Made by a program: the position numbers and the translations under genes. Shown here piece by piece: positions 1 to 5,202 of a stretch of DNA of 5,202 bases. Location of the stretch: positions 1 to 5,202 of the forward strand of contig DMTG01000222.1 in assembly GCA_003477345.1 (NCBI GenBank), in the 5' to 3' direction. Each line of letters begins with the position of its first letter. Position 1 is the first letter of the stretch. The stretch is from Succinivibrionaceae bacterium (lineage in GTDB: Bacteria; Pseudomonadota; Gammaproteobacteria; Enterobacterales; Succinivibrionaceae). The notes below the pieces were generated by a model, which was given only the letters and a program-made list of their open reading frames with translations, was not told where the DNA came from and did not search any database.

Positions 1-588
1 AACAATGCAAAACTGTTTTTCGAAGGCGCAATGGAGGTATTAAAGCCATATCTGGATGAAGGCAGACTGATCTGTGCCTCCGGAGAGACGAAATTTGAAC
101 AGGTTTCAACAGAAAAATGGAATTTTGAAAATGCAGCAAAACGTCTTGATAGAATTATTAATCAGTACTACCTGCCGGAAGGCGGCAAGCATAAACTAGA
201 TGCTGTTTACTGTTCTTCAGACGGCCTTGCTAAAGGCGCCATTTTAGCCTGTGATAATAATCGTTTCCCTATAGACAGATTCCCTGTAATAACCAGTCAG
301 GACTGCTCTAAGCCAATTATTGACAAAATGATTGAAGGGAAAATCGATATGTCGATTTTGAAAAATCCTAATATCCTTGCCGAGCAGACTGTTGAAATGT
401 GCAGGCAGATTCTCTCTGGTTCAGAAGTTGAGGTAAATGACCACTCCTATAACAATGGAAAAATGACTGTTGATACCTATCTATGCGAGCCTAGGCTGGT
501 AACCAGAGACAAATGGCAGAACATTCTTATTGATGAGCTGAAAATCTATAAGCCGGAAGATTTTGAAAATACCAAATCAGGTCAATAA
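1..588 (+). CDS. ChvE-family periplasmic sugar-binding protein, C-terminal part (5' end outside window)
   Basis: This is the C-terminal 195 residues of a periplasmic receptor that delivers monosaccharides to an ABC importer. The frame is open from base 1. The first ATG (base 31) is internal, because the residues before it (NNAKLFFEGA) align with NNAHFFWNGS at residues 167-176 of the complete paralogue downstream. The gene is therefore cut by the window edge, not started here. Shared landmarks with the paralogue are the MEVL.PY segment, the PVIT.QDC.K strand (bases about 283-312), the MSI.K...LA segment, the END-like EVNDHSYNNG stretch and the YLC.P strand. Identity by eye is roughly two fifths, so this is an old duplication. 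The C-terminal DSGYYK seen in the paralogue is diverged here (DELKIYK). The gene ends in TAA and is followed by a hairpin terminator. Family assignment is confident; the ligand (xylose, glucose, galactose, arabinose or other) cannot be read from sequence. Confidence 0.9.
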   Translation, partial: NNAKLFFEGAMEVLKPYLDEGRLICASGETKFEQVSTEKWNFENAAKRLDRIINQYYLPEGGKHKLDAVYCSSDGLAKGAILACDNNRFPIDRFPVITSQDCSKPIIDKMIEGKIDMSILKNPNILAEQTVEMCRQILSGSEVEVNDHSYNNGKMTVDTYLCEPRLVTRDKWQNILIDELKIYKPEDFENTKSGQ

Positions 589-603
589 CACAATCTGATA
601 TCC

Positions 604-648
604 ATGCAGCTCTTCGGTTTTAGGCTGATTGAGCTGCATAATTTTTTT
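604..648 (+). terminator. Rho-independent terminator after the first sugar-binding gene
   Basis: A perfect 9-bp stem, ATGCAGCTC (604-612) with GAGCTGCAT (631-639), closes an 18-nt loop and is followed two bases later by seven T residues (642-648). It lies 15 bp after the upstream stop codon. It separates the two paralogous receptor genes into different transcripts, although the long loop may make it leaky. Confidence 0.75.
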
Positions 649-750
649 GTGCATCCCAAAGACAGCTCTCTTTTTTCAACGATTATTCGAATCTATAACT
701 ATTCTGATAGGAATATTTTTTGGAGAAAGTTAACAGATCGATGATAATTT

Positions 751-775
751 GTAATTAATAGTAATTGCAGGTAAT
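751..775 (+). repeat. Three GTAAT(T) repeats on a 10-bp period upstream of the promoter
   Basis: GTAATT occurs at 751 and 761 and GTAAT at 771, exactly one helical turn apart, immediately upstream of the putative -35 element at 780. Such same-face phasing is typical of activator half-sites or AT-rich UP-like contacts. No regulator is identified, and in AT-rich intergenic DNA a chance occurrence is possible. Confidence 0.4.
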
Positions 776-792
776 GCCTTTTACTGCCAATT
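763..792. promoter_or_regulatory. Imperfect inverted repeat, candidate operator
   Basis: The arms AATTGCAGGTAA (763-774) and TTACTGCCAATT (781-792) are reverse complements at 9 of 12 positions around a 6-bp centre. The mismatches can be read as a one-base shift of a CAG core. The right arm covers the putative -35 hexamer, the position expected for a repressor site. The binding protein is unknown. Confidence 0.35.
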
Positions 793-808
793 ATTGATAG
801 AATACAAT
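780..808 (+). promoter_or_regulatory. Sigma-70-like promoter of the second sugar-binding gene
   Basis: The -35 candidate TTTACT (780-785, 4 of 6 to TTGACA) is separated by 17 bp from the -10 candidate TACAAT (803-808, 5 of 6 to TATAAT). This predicts a start near 814-816 and a leader of about 20 nt before the GTG. It is the best-spaced pair in the 245-bp gap between the two receptor genes. Confidence 0.55.
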
Positions 809-820
809 AAAAGGACATTA

Positions 821-826
821 GAGGAG
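821..826 (+). promoter_or_regulatory. Ribosome binding site fixing the GTG start
   Basis: GAGGAG lies 7 nt before the GTG at 834. This site decides the start: the next in-frame ATG (870) would remove the positively charged N-region and half of the signal peptide. Confidence 0.8.
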
Positions 827-833
827 TATTACT

Positions 834-1901
834 GTGTCTGTTTTTAACTTCAAGGTTTTAGGCTGCATTATGGCAGCAACGGTTCTATCTTCACAGGCAG
901 CACTGGCTGCTGTAAAGGTAGGTATTACAATGCCTACTCAGAATGTCGAGCGCTGGTATCTGGAAGGTCCTCTTCTGTCTGAAAAGTTAAAAGCTGCAGG
1001 CTATGAACCAAGCCTGTATTATGGTGGAGATGCGGATGTGGCACTGCAGGTCAGTCAGGTGCATCGAATGATCTCCGAAGGCTGTTCAGTTCTGGTTATT
1101 GCTCCTATTGATGGTAATTCTTTTAAAGAAGCCCTGAAAGAGGCAAAAGCCAAGACTATTCCTGTTATTTCCTACGACAGACTGATTATGAATTCAGATG
1201 CTGTTACTTACTATGCTACTTTTGATAATCAGGAAGTAGGACGTCTTCAGGCACAGTATCTGGTTGACTCTCTGCATCTTGCAAGTGGCAATAATGTCAA
1301 TCTCGAGCTTTTTGCAGGCTCTTCAGATGACAACAATGCTCATTTCTTCTGGAATGGATCCATGGAAGTCCTGGGACCATATATAGCTTCAGGTCAGATT
1401 CATATAAAATCCGGCAATTTAAAGGAAGAGGTCTGTGCAATTCCCGGCTGGAGTGAAGATGAATCGCTAAAACGTACTGATGGCTTAATTGAACAGTACA
1501 ATTATGTCCCTGGCGGTACAAAACTGCATGGAGTATTATGTCCTGCTGACGTCATCACGGGTGGTGTAATTCAGGCCTTTGTAAAGGCTGGTTTTGAATC
1601 TCAGAATATACCTGTGATCACCGGACAGGACTGCGATAAGACAGGAGTTACCAATATGTTAAAAGGACTGCAGTCAATGTCTATTTTCAAAGACACCCGC
1701 GTATTGGCAGACCGAGTTGTCAAAATGGTGGATTCAATCGCCAAACATGAAGAGGTTGAAATAAATGATACTACCACGTATGACAACGGTGCTATAGTTC
1801 CTAAGACCTATCTGTGTAAACCTACAGTGGTTACAGGTAGGAATTTAAAGGAAGTCTTATTTGACTCCGGATACTATAAAGAGTCAGATTTTCAGCTGTA
1901 A
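834..1901 (+). CDS. ChvE-family multiple-sugar-binding periplasmic protein
   Basis: This is a complete 355-residue substrate-binding protein of an ABC monosaccharide importer, acting in the periplasm. Residues 1-25 form a Sec signal peptide (Lys7, hydrophobic core, ALA cleavage site at 23-25) and the mature chain begins AVKVGITMPT. Hallmarks of the ChvE/XylF-like class follow in order: the ERW motif (39-41), the VLVIAPIDG strand-turn (86-94), ISYDRL (112-117), the YYATFDN hinge region (126-132), DDNNA (165-169), CPAD (236-239), PVITGQD (260-266), FKDTR (285-289), YDNG (316-319) and a C-terminal DSGYYK (344-349). By family knowledge, Arg40, Asp115/Arg116, Asn167 and Asp239 are candidate sugar contacts, but this is inference. 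The gene starts with GTG behind a good GAGGAG and is preceded by its own promoter and candidate operator. A strong terminator makes it monocistronic. The ligand is not determinable; ChvE proteins often bind several aldoses. Confidence 0.93.
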   Translation: MSVFNFKVLGCIMAATVLSSQAALAAVKVGITMPTQNVERWYLEGPLLSEKLKAAGYEPSLYYGGDADVALQVSQVHRMISEGCSVLVIAPIDGNSFKEALKEAKAKTIPVISYDRLIMNSDAVTYYATFDNQEVGRLQAQYLVDSLHLASGNNVNLELFAGSSDDNNAHFFWNGSMEVLGPYIASGQIHIKSGNLKEEVCAIPGWSEDESLKRTDGLIEQYNYVPGGTKLHGVLCPADVITGGVIQAFVKAGFESQNIPVITGQDCDKTGVTNMLKGLQSMSIFKDTRVLADRVVKMVDSIAKHEEVEINDTTTYDNGAIVPKTYLCKPTVVTGRNLKEVLFDSGYYKESDFQL

Positions 1902-1916
1902 GAAAAAAGATTAACT

Positions 1917-1957
1917 AAAAAATTCCGTTGAGTTTAGAGTCCAACGGAATTTTTTTT
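1917..1957 (+). terminator. Strong Rho-independent terminator after the second sugar-binding gene
   Basis: AATTCCGTTG (1921-1930) pairs perfectly with CAACGGAATT (1942-1951) around an 11-nt loop. Flanking A (1917-1920) and T (1952-1955) runs can extend the stem to 14 bp, and a T tract (1950-1957) follows. The flanking A-run means it could also act on the minus strand, but no minus-strand gene ends here. It lies only 44 bp upstream of the thiM start. Confidence 0.88.
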
Positions 1958-1988
1958 ACATAAAAACGCAATCATTAGCAGTTATATT

Positions 1989-1995
1989 AAGTGAG
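1989..1995 (+). promoter_or_regulatory. Weak ribosome binding site for the TTG start of thiM
   Basis: AAGTGAG, a mismatched form of AAGGAG, lies 6 nt before TTG 2002. No ATG or GTG is in frame upstream within the intergenic space. A TTG with a poor site suggests low translation, which suits a cofactor salvage enzyme. Confidence 0.45.
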
Positions 1996-2001
1996 TTCAA
2001 A

Positions 2002-2844
2002 TTGTTCACATTAGATGAAAAGAGCCTGAAAGAGAACATACAGATCTGTGTAGATAAGGCAAGACAGGCAAATCCATTAGTTCCTTCCATTACCAATACT
2101 GTTACAGTTAATTTCGTTGCAAATGCTCAGCTGGCAGTCGGAGGTTCTGCTGCGATGATCTATCTGCCGGATGAAGCCGATAACATTGCAAGAATCTGCA
2201 GCTCTTTCTATATAAACATGGGTACTCTGCTTCCAGTATATGCTGAAACTCTGCCTAGAGTTATCAGAGTGCTTAAGGCATGCCATAAATCCTGGGTACT
2301 TGATCCTGTAGGAATAGGCATGGGGGCTTTGAGAGAACAGCTGCTGCTTGCCATGAAAGAGTGTCCTCCTACAATTGTAAGAGGAAACGCCTCCGAGATA
2401 ATAGCTCTTGCCAATATCTGGGGAATAAACAGCGGTGATCAGCATTCAGGCGTAAGAGGAGTTGACTCTACTGACAGTGTTGCTTCTGCCAGAGGCGCTG
2501 CTGTTGCTATAGCTAGTTTCATCAAAGGAGCGGTTTCGGTATCCGGTGAAGAGGATCTGATAACAGATGGTGAAAATGTCGTAATATCCCAGGGCGGTTC
2601 TGCCATGTGCTGTAAAGTTACAGGCTGCGGCTGCTCTCTTGGCGGAGTTACGGCTGTATATGCAGGGCTTGCCGATCCTTTAATCGCTGGAGTTGCGGCA
2701 AGCGCGATCTATAACGAAGCATCCTCCTATGCAGAGAAAAACTGCCGGGGTACTGGCAGCTTCCAGGTGGAGTTTCTGGACAGACTTTATAATCTAAAAG
2801 GCACTGAAGTTGCACAAAACAGGCTTAGAATAGAGAGAGCATAA
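2002..2844 (+). CDS. thiM: Hydroxyethylthiazole kinase
   Basis: This cytoplasmic kinase uses ATP to phosphorylate 4-methyl-5-(2-hydroxyethyl)thiazole, the thiazole salvage step of thiamin synthesis. The 280-residue length is slightly above the usual 260-270. Family blocks visible in order are PSITNTVTVNFVAN (28-41, substrate-side strand), INMGTL (71-76), LDPVGIG (100-106), RGNASEI (127-133), RGVDSTD (152-158), VSGEEDLITDG (180-190), TGCGCSLGG (207-215) and GTGSFQ (250-255). Cys211 aligns with the cysteine that serves as catalytic residue in Bacillus ThiK; the usual preceding Thr of the GTGC anion hole is Cys209 here. The TTG start is chosen because it gives an N-terminus within two residues of E. 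coli ThiM when aligned at the conserved TN pair, and because no ATG or GTG lies in frame upstream. The gene is separated by one base from thiE, so the two are co-transcribed. No TPP riboswitch is visible between the preceding terminator and the start. Confidence 0.93.
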   Translation: MFTLDEKSLKENIQICVDKARQANPLVPSITNTVTVNFVANAQLAVGGSAAMIYLPDEADNIARICSSFYINMGTLLPVYAETLPRVIRVLKACHKSWVLDPVGIGMGALREQLLLAMKECPPTIVRGNASEIIALANIWGINSGDQHSGVRGVDSTDSVASARGAAVAIASFIKGAVSVSGEEDLITDGENVVISQGGSAMCCKVTGCGCSLGGVTAVYAGLADPLIAGVAASAIYNEASSYAEKNCRGTGSFQVEFLDRLYNLKGTEVAQNRLRIERA

Positions 2845-2845
2845 T

Positions 2846-3550
2846 ATGGCCGCAATTAGAGAATTACTGGATATTTCTGCCTATCTCGTAGTAGGACCTG
2901 AGAATACCTTAAACCGTCCGGTTGCTGATATTGTAAAGGCAGCGGTAACAGCCGGCTTTACCTGTGTTCAGATTCGATCAAAAACTGCTTCAGCAAGAGA
3001 AATGATTGAATTGTGCAGAAAGTCTTCTGAGGTAATTTCTGCGCTTAATAAATCCGATACAGTTGCACTTCTGGTTGATGACAGGCTGGATGTTGTTCTG
3101 GCCGCCAGAGAGCAGGGGATAAAAGTTGACGGCATCCATGTTGGTCAGACAGATATTCCTGTGCACGTCTGCAGAAAGTATCTTGGCGAGGATTCTATAG
3201 TGGGACTGTCGGCAAGAACCGATGAGCTTATAGACTATGTTAAAAATACCGATGTCAGCGATATAGACTATTTTGGCGCCGGCCCACTGCATGAAACAGC
3301 AACCAAGCCAGACTGTGGCATGGATGATCAGGGAAGGGTGATCACAAGAAGTTTCTCGGAGCTCCAGGAACTGCACAGAATAAGCAGGGTTCCCGTGGTT
3401 GTCGGCGGAGGAGTCAAGGCTGTAGATCTGCCAGAACTAAAGAAAACCGGAGTTGAAGGCTTTTTTGTAGTGTCAGCAGTGGCGTCGGCTGCAGATCCTC
3501 ACCTTGAAGCTGACAGACTTGTTAATATCTGGAAGAATTCTCAGGTGTAA
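2846..3550 (+). CDS. thiE: Thiamine-phosphate synthase
   Basis: ThiE condenses thiazole phosphate with HMP pyrophosphate to thiamin monophosphate, releasing pyrophosphate. It is a cytoplasmic (beta/alpha)8-barrel enzyme. The 234 residues are slightly longer than the usual 210-225. Motifs seen are QIRSK (42-46, the pyrimidine/pyrophosphate site), LLVDDRLD (75-82, Mg-binding Asp), GIHVGQTDIP (96-105), VGLSAR (119-124), YFGAGPLHETATK (142-154), VVVGGGV (184-190) and FFVVSAV (206-212). Position 124 is Arg where many homologues have His in the GVS(T/A)H motif; the phosphate-binding Ser122 is kept. The ATG follows the thiM stop by one base, with a purine-rich AGAGAGAG (2832-2839) 6 nt upstream inside thiM, indicating coupled translation. 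ThiM makes one of its two substrates. The other needs ThiD, which is not in this window. It ends 16 bp from the end of a convergent gene, with only a weak AT-rich hairpin and no clear terminator. Confidence 0.93.
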   Translation: MAAIRELLDISAYLVVGPENTLNRPVADIVKAAVTAGFTCVQIRSKTASAREMIELCRKSSEVISALNKSDTVALLVDDRLDVVLAAREQGIKVDGIHVGQTDIPVHVCRKYLGEDSIVGLSARTDELIDYVKNTDVSDIDYFGAGPLHETATKPDCGMDDQGRVITRSFSELQELHRISRVPVVVGGGVKAVDLPELKKTGVEGFFVVSAVASAADPHLEADRLVNIWKNSQV

Positions 3551-3566
3551 TTCTTTGAAACAGAAG

Positions 3567-4340
3567 TTAATAGCCGCCGAGCTCAAAGCCAATTTTTATA
3601 AAGAATATAAAAATAACCGTCAGCATGATGATTCTGGCACCTTTGAGCCCTTTTTTATCAAAGAACTTGGTGCCTAAATAGTTGCCAAGGACACTGAAAA
3701 TTCCTGCTACCAGGCCTAGCAGTAAGTACCCTTCGCCGTGATAGAGAAATACTGCCAGCGAAGCTATATTGGTGGCAAGATTGATAACTTTAGAGGTGCC
3801 GTTGGCCGTTGACAGCTTCAGCCCGTCAAAGATTATTAGAAGCACTATAAGAAAAGTTCCTGTGCCGGGGCCGACAAGTCCGTCGTAAATGCCAATGCTG
3901 AAGCTTACCAGAGCCCCTAAAATATGCCTTTTTACAGGTGGTATATAACGGCTGTTTTTTTCTGAATTTTTAAGTGACTTGCTGAAAAAAAGCAGAAAAG
4001 CGACTACTGGCAGAACAAACAGCATGCAGATCTTGATTAGGTTCTGATCGATGCATAGGACCAGCTGGGTTCCGAGAACCGAGCCTAAGCCTGCGAAAAT
4101 CAGACAGAATAATGAGAAAGGGATATTGATATAGCCTTCTTTGAAATATCTGAAGGTCGCTGTAAAAGTACCCAAGGCTGCGCTCATTTTGTTGGTGCCA
4201 AGCGCCAGATGAGGGGGAACTCCTGCAATAAAATAGGCAGGCAGCGATATCAGACCGCCGCCTCCGGCAATTCCGTCAATAAAGCCGGCAAGACCAACCA
4301 GAGGACATACAATAATAAAGGTTAATAAATCAAATTCCAT
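3567..4340 (-). CDS. TSUP-family (TauE/SafE, YfcA-like) membrane transporter
   Basis: This is a 257-residue inner-membrane protein of the TSUP family. Members export or import small organic or sulfur anions, but the substrate of the YfcA-like branch is not established. It shows the two-fold internal repeat of the family. The first half carries GFIDGIAGGGGLISLPA (19-35) and ALGTNK (46-51); the second half carries YDGLVGPGTGTF (152-163) and ANGTSKVIN (179-187). About seven or eight hydrophobic segments alternate with short loops, and a basic/polar stretch (about 121-139) separates the halves. The last segment, about residues 236-250 (IIMLTVIFIFFIKIG), is followed by a short tail. The ATG has only a weak upstream site (TAGG and AGAAG within 16 nt). 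The gene lies downstream of, and in the same direction as, a colinear paralogue, so the two probably form an operon. It converges on thiE. Sulfur-related transport would be only a guess. Confidence 0.88.
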   Translation of the reverse strand: MEFDLLTFIIVCPLVGLAGFIDGIAGGGGLISLPAYFIAGVPPHLALGTNKMSAALGTFTATFRYFKEGYINIPFSLFCLIFAGLGSVLGTQLVLCIDQNLIKICMLFVLPVVAFLLFFSKSLKNSEKNSRYIPPVKRHILGALVSFSIGIYDGLVGPGTGTFLIVLLIIFDGLKLSTANGTSKVINLATNIASLAVFLYHGEGYLLLGLVAGIFSVLGNYLGTKFFDKKGLKGARIIMLTVIFIFFIKIGFELGGY

Positions 4341-4385
4341 GTTTTGCCTAACTTCTGGTAAATTCTCACAGAGCCATTTTATATC

Positions 4386-4460
4386 TTATGATGAGCATAG
4401 AGAGATTGTTTCTTTTAAAAAAAAGACTATGAGAATGGTAAACATTACAATTCTAGCACC
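4386..4460 (-). other. Conserved C-terminal reading frame beyond the TAG of the upstream TSUP gene
   Basis: Immediately after the TAG (4461-4463) the same frame continues for 24 codons, beginning GARIVMFTILIVFFLK, and then meets TAA (4388-4386). The neighbouring TSUP protein has GARIIMLTVIFIFFIK at the same place, after Lys233. The stretch would encode the final transmembrane helix. With it the gene would be 774 bp and 257 residues, identical in length to its paralogue, and the gap to the next gene would shrink from 120 to 45 bp. The sequence is seen directly; whether it is translated is unknown. No terminator or convincing promoter is seen in 4341-4460. The run of eight T on the minus strand (4424-4417) has no hairpin before it and simply encodes Phe codons. 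Confidence 0.75.
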
Positions 4461-5159
4461 CTATAATCCTTTCTTTACAAAAAATCGAGTTCCCAGATAA
4501 TTGCCTATAATGCAGCAGCCCCCTGCCATAAACGCCAGTGCCCAGAGAGTATAGCCATTCATGGCAAATATAACAAGCGCCGATATGGCAGTAGAAAAAT
4601 TGATGACTTTGGCGTTGCCGTTGGCCTGCTGGATGGACATTCCTGAAAGGAACACCAGTATCATTATGAGGAAGGTTCCAGCTCCAGGACCAATAAGCCC
4701 GTCATAGAATCCCATGAATAGGCTGCACAGACAGGCCATCATAATTCTTTTTTTGTAAGGCATCTTCCTGGAATGATGATCCGAATTTTTAAAAGTCTTG
4801 CTTACAAACATCATCATGGCAGAGATAGGAATGGCAAAGAGCAGTACTATGGTAACTACTGTATCATTGAGAGCAAGATTGCATCTGGCGCCAAGACTGG
4901 CTCCTGCTATGCAGAAGGGAATACAGCACGCTATCAGTCTGAAGTCGATATAGCCTAGTTTATGGTATCTGTATATCGACATTACCTTTCCTAAAGAGGA
5001 AACCAGCTTGTTGGTGCCTAAGGCATAGTGAACCGGAACACCGGCAAGCAGAAAAGCAGGCAGTCCTATGAGACCGCCTCCTCCTGCAATAGAGTCTACA
5101 AAGCCTCCTACTGCTGAAAGAATACATATGAAGGCAGTAGCGGCAAAATCCAGTTCCAT
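4461..5159 (-). CDS. TSUP-family (TauE/SafE, YfcA-like) membrane transporter, interrupted by an in-frame TAG near its 3' end
   Basis: The 232-residue inner-membrane protein aligns without any gap to residues 1-232 of the TSUP protein encoded just downstream, with roughly half of positions identical by eye. Landmarks are GGFVDSIAGGGGLIGLPAF (18-36), ALGTNK (46-51), FYDGLIGPGAGTF (151-163), ANGNAKVIN (179-187) and NYLGTRFFVKKGL (220-232). The product stops at a TAG exactly where the paralogue has Lys233, so it lacks the last transmembrane helix. The downstream frame still encodes that helix. All five other genes here end in TAA. The ATG is supported by AAGAG 6 nt upstream (5170-5166). It may be a fresh pseudogene, a functional truncated form, a readthrough gene or a sequencing error. 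The substrate is unknown. Promoter signals probably lie at or beyond the right edge of the window. Confidence 0.85.
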   Translation of the reverse strand: MELDFAATAFICILSAVGGFVDSIAGGGGLIGLPAFLLAGVPVHYALGTNKLVSSLGKVMSIYRYHKLGYIDFRLIACCIPFCIAGASLGARCNLALNDTVVTIVLLFAIPISAMMMFVSKTFKNSDHHSRKMPYKKRIMMACLCSLFMGFYDGLIGPGAGTFLIMILVFLSGMSIQQANGNAKVINFSTAISALVIFAMNGYTLWALAFMAGGCCIIGNYLGTRFFVKKGL

Positions 5160-5202
5160 TTTGAACTCTTGTTTTATCAGTTGACAGCTCCCATGGCTGA
5201 AG

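Noticed and set aside
31..588. ATG at base 31 as a true start of the first gene
   Set aside because: The frame is open from base 1 and the residues before this Met align with the mid-region of the complete paralogue, so the Met is internal.
705..806. Similar stretches CTGATAGGAATAT (704-716) and TTGATAGAATACA (794-806) before the second sugar-binding gene
   Set aside because: Short, AT-rich and gapped relative to each other; not distinguishable from chance, and only the second has a well-spaced -35.
855..866. Lipobox-like VLGC at residues 8-11 of the second sugar-binding protein
   Set aside because: The hydrophobic core follows this Cys rather than preceding it, and a clear ALA signal peptidase I site lies at residues 23-25.
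1902..2001. TPP riboswitch expected before thiM
   Set aside because: The 100 bp contain a simple terminator hairpin and AT-rich spacer; no THI-box-like conserved segment is visible.
2077..2445. Minus-strand open frames inside thiM, thiE and the sugar-binding gene, and a plus-strand frame at 4773-4958 inside a TSUP gene
   Set aside because: They lie wholly inside genes with clear family motifs on the other strand, and their translations show no recognisable motif.
4417..4424. Run of eight T on the minus strand after the TSUP TAG, as a terminator
   Set aside because: No hairpin precedes it; the run is explained as Phe codons of the conserved C-terminal helix.
5181..5186. Perfect TTGACA on the + strand near the right edge
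   Set aside because: A matching -10 would fall outside the window, so promoter activity cannot be supported from this sequence.

Overview
The window (5202 bp, moderately AT-rich by eye) carries six protein genes of ordinary bacterial metabolism and transport, and no RNA gene, insertion sequence or CRISPR array. The families (ChvE-type periplasmic sugar receptors, ThiM/ThiE thiamin salvage, YfcA-type TSUP membrane proteins), a cleavable Sec signal peptide and GTG/TTG starts suggest a Gram-negative proteobacterium. A host-associated gammaproteobacterium is my guess, but the window alone does not prove it.

Region 1 (1-1957, + strand) holds two tandem paralogous sugar-binding proteins of the ChvE/multiple-monosaccharide ABC transporter family. 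The first is cut by the left window edge and ends in a hairpin terminator. The second is complete, with its own sigma-70-like promoter, an upstream dyad plus 10-bp-phased GTAAT repeats, a GTG start, and a strong terminator. The two look like separately controlled receptors. No ABC ATPase or permease gene is in view.

Region 2 (2002-3550, + strand) is a tight thiM-thiE pair one base apart. ThiM phosphorylates hydroxyethylthiazole, and ThiE joins the product to HMP-pyrophosphate to give thiamin phosphate. No thiD is present here, and the 100 bp before thiM show no TPP riboswitch.

Region 3 (3567-5159, - strand, convergent with thiE) holds two tandem TSUP (TauE/SafE, YfcA-like) membrane protein genes. 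The most notable observation of the window is here. The 5' copy stops at a TAG exactly where its neighbour has Lys233. The reading frame beyond that TAG still encodes the missing C-terminal helix and ends at a TAA after the same total length (257 codons, counting the TAG). This is a fresh nonsense mutation, a readthrough site or a sequence error.

I found no convincing undescribed multi-gene system.
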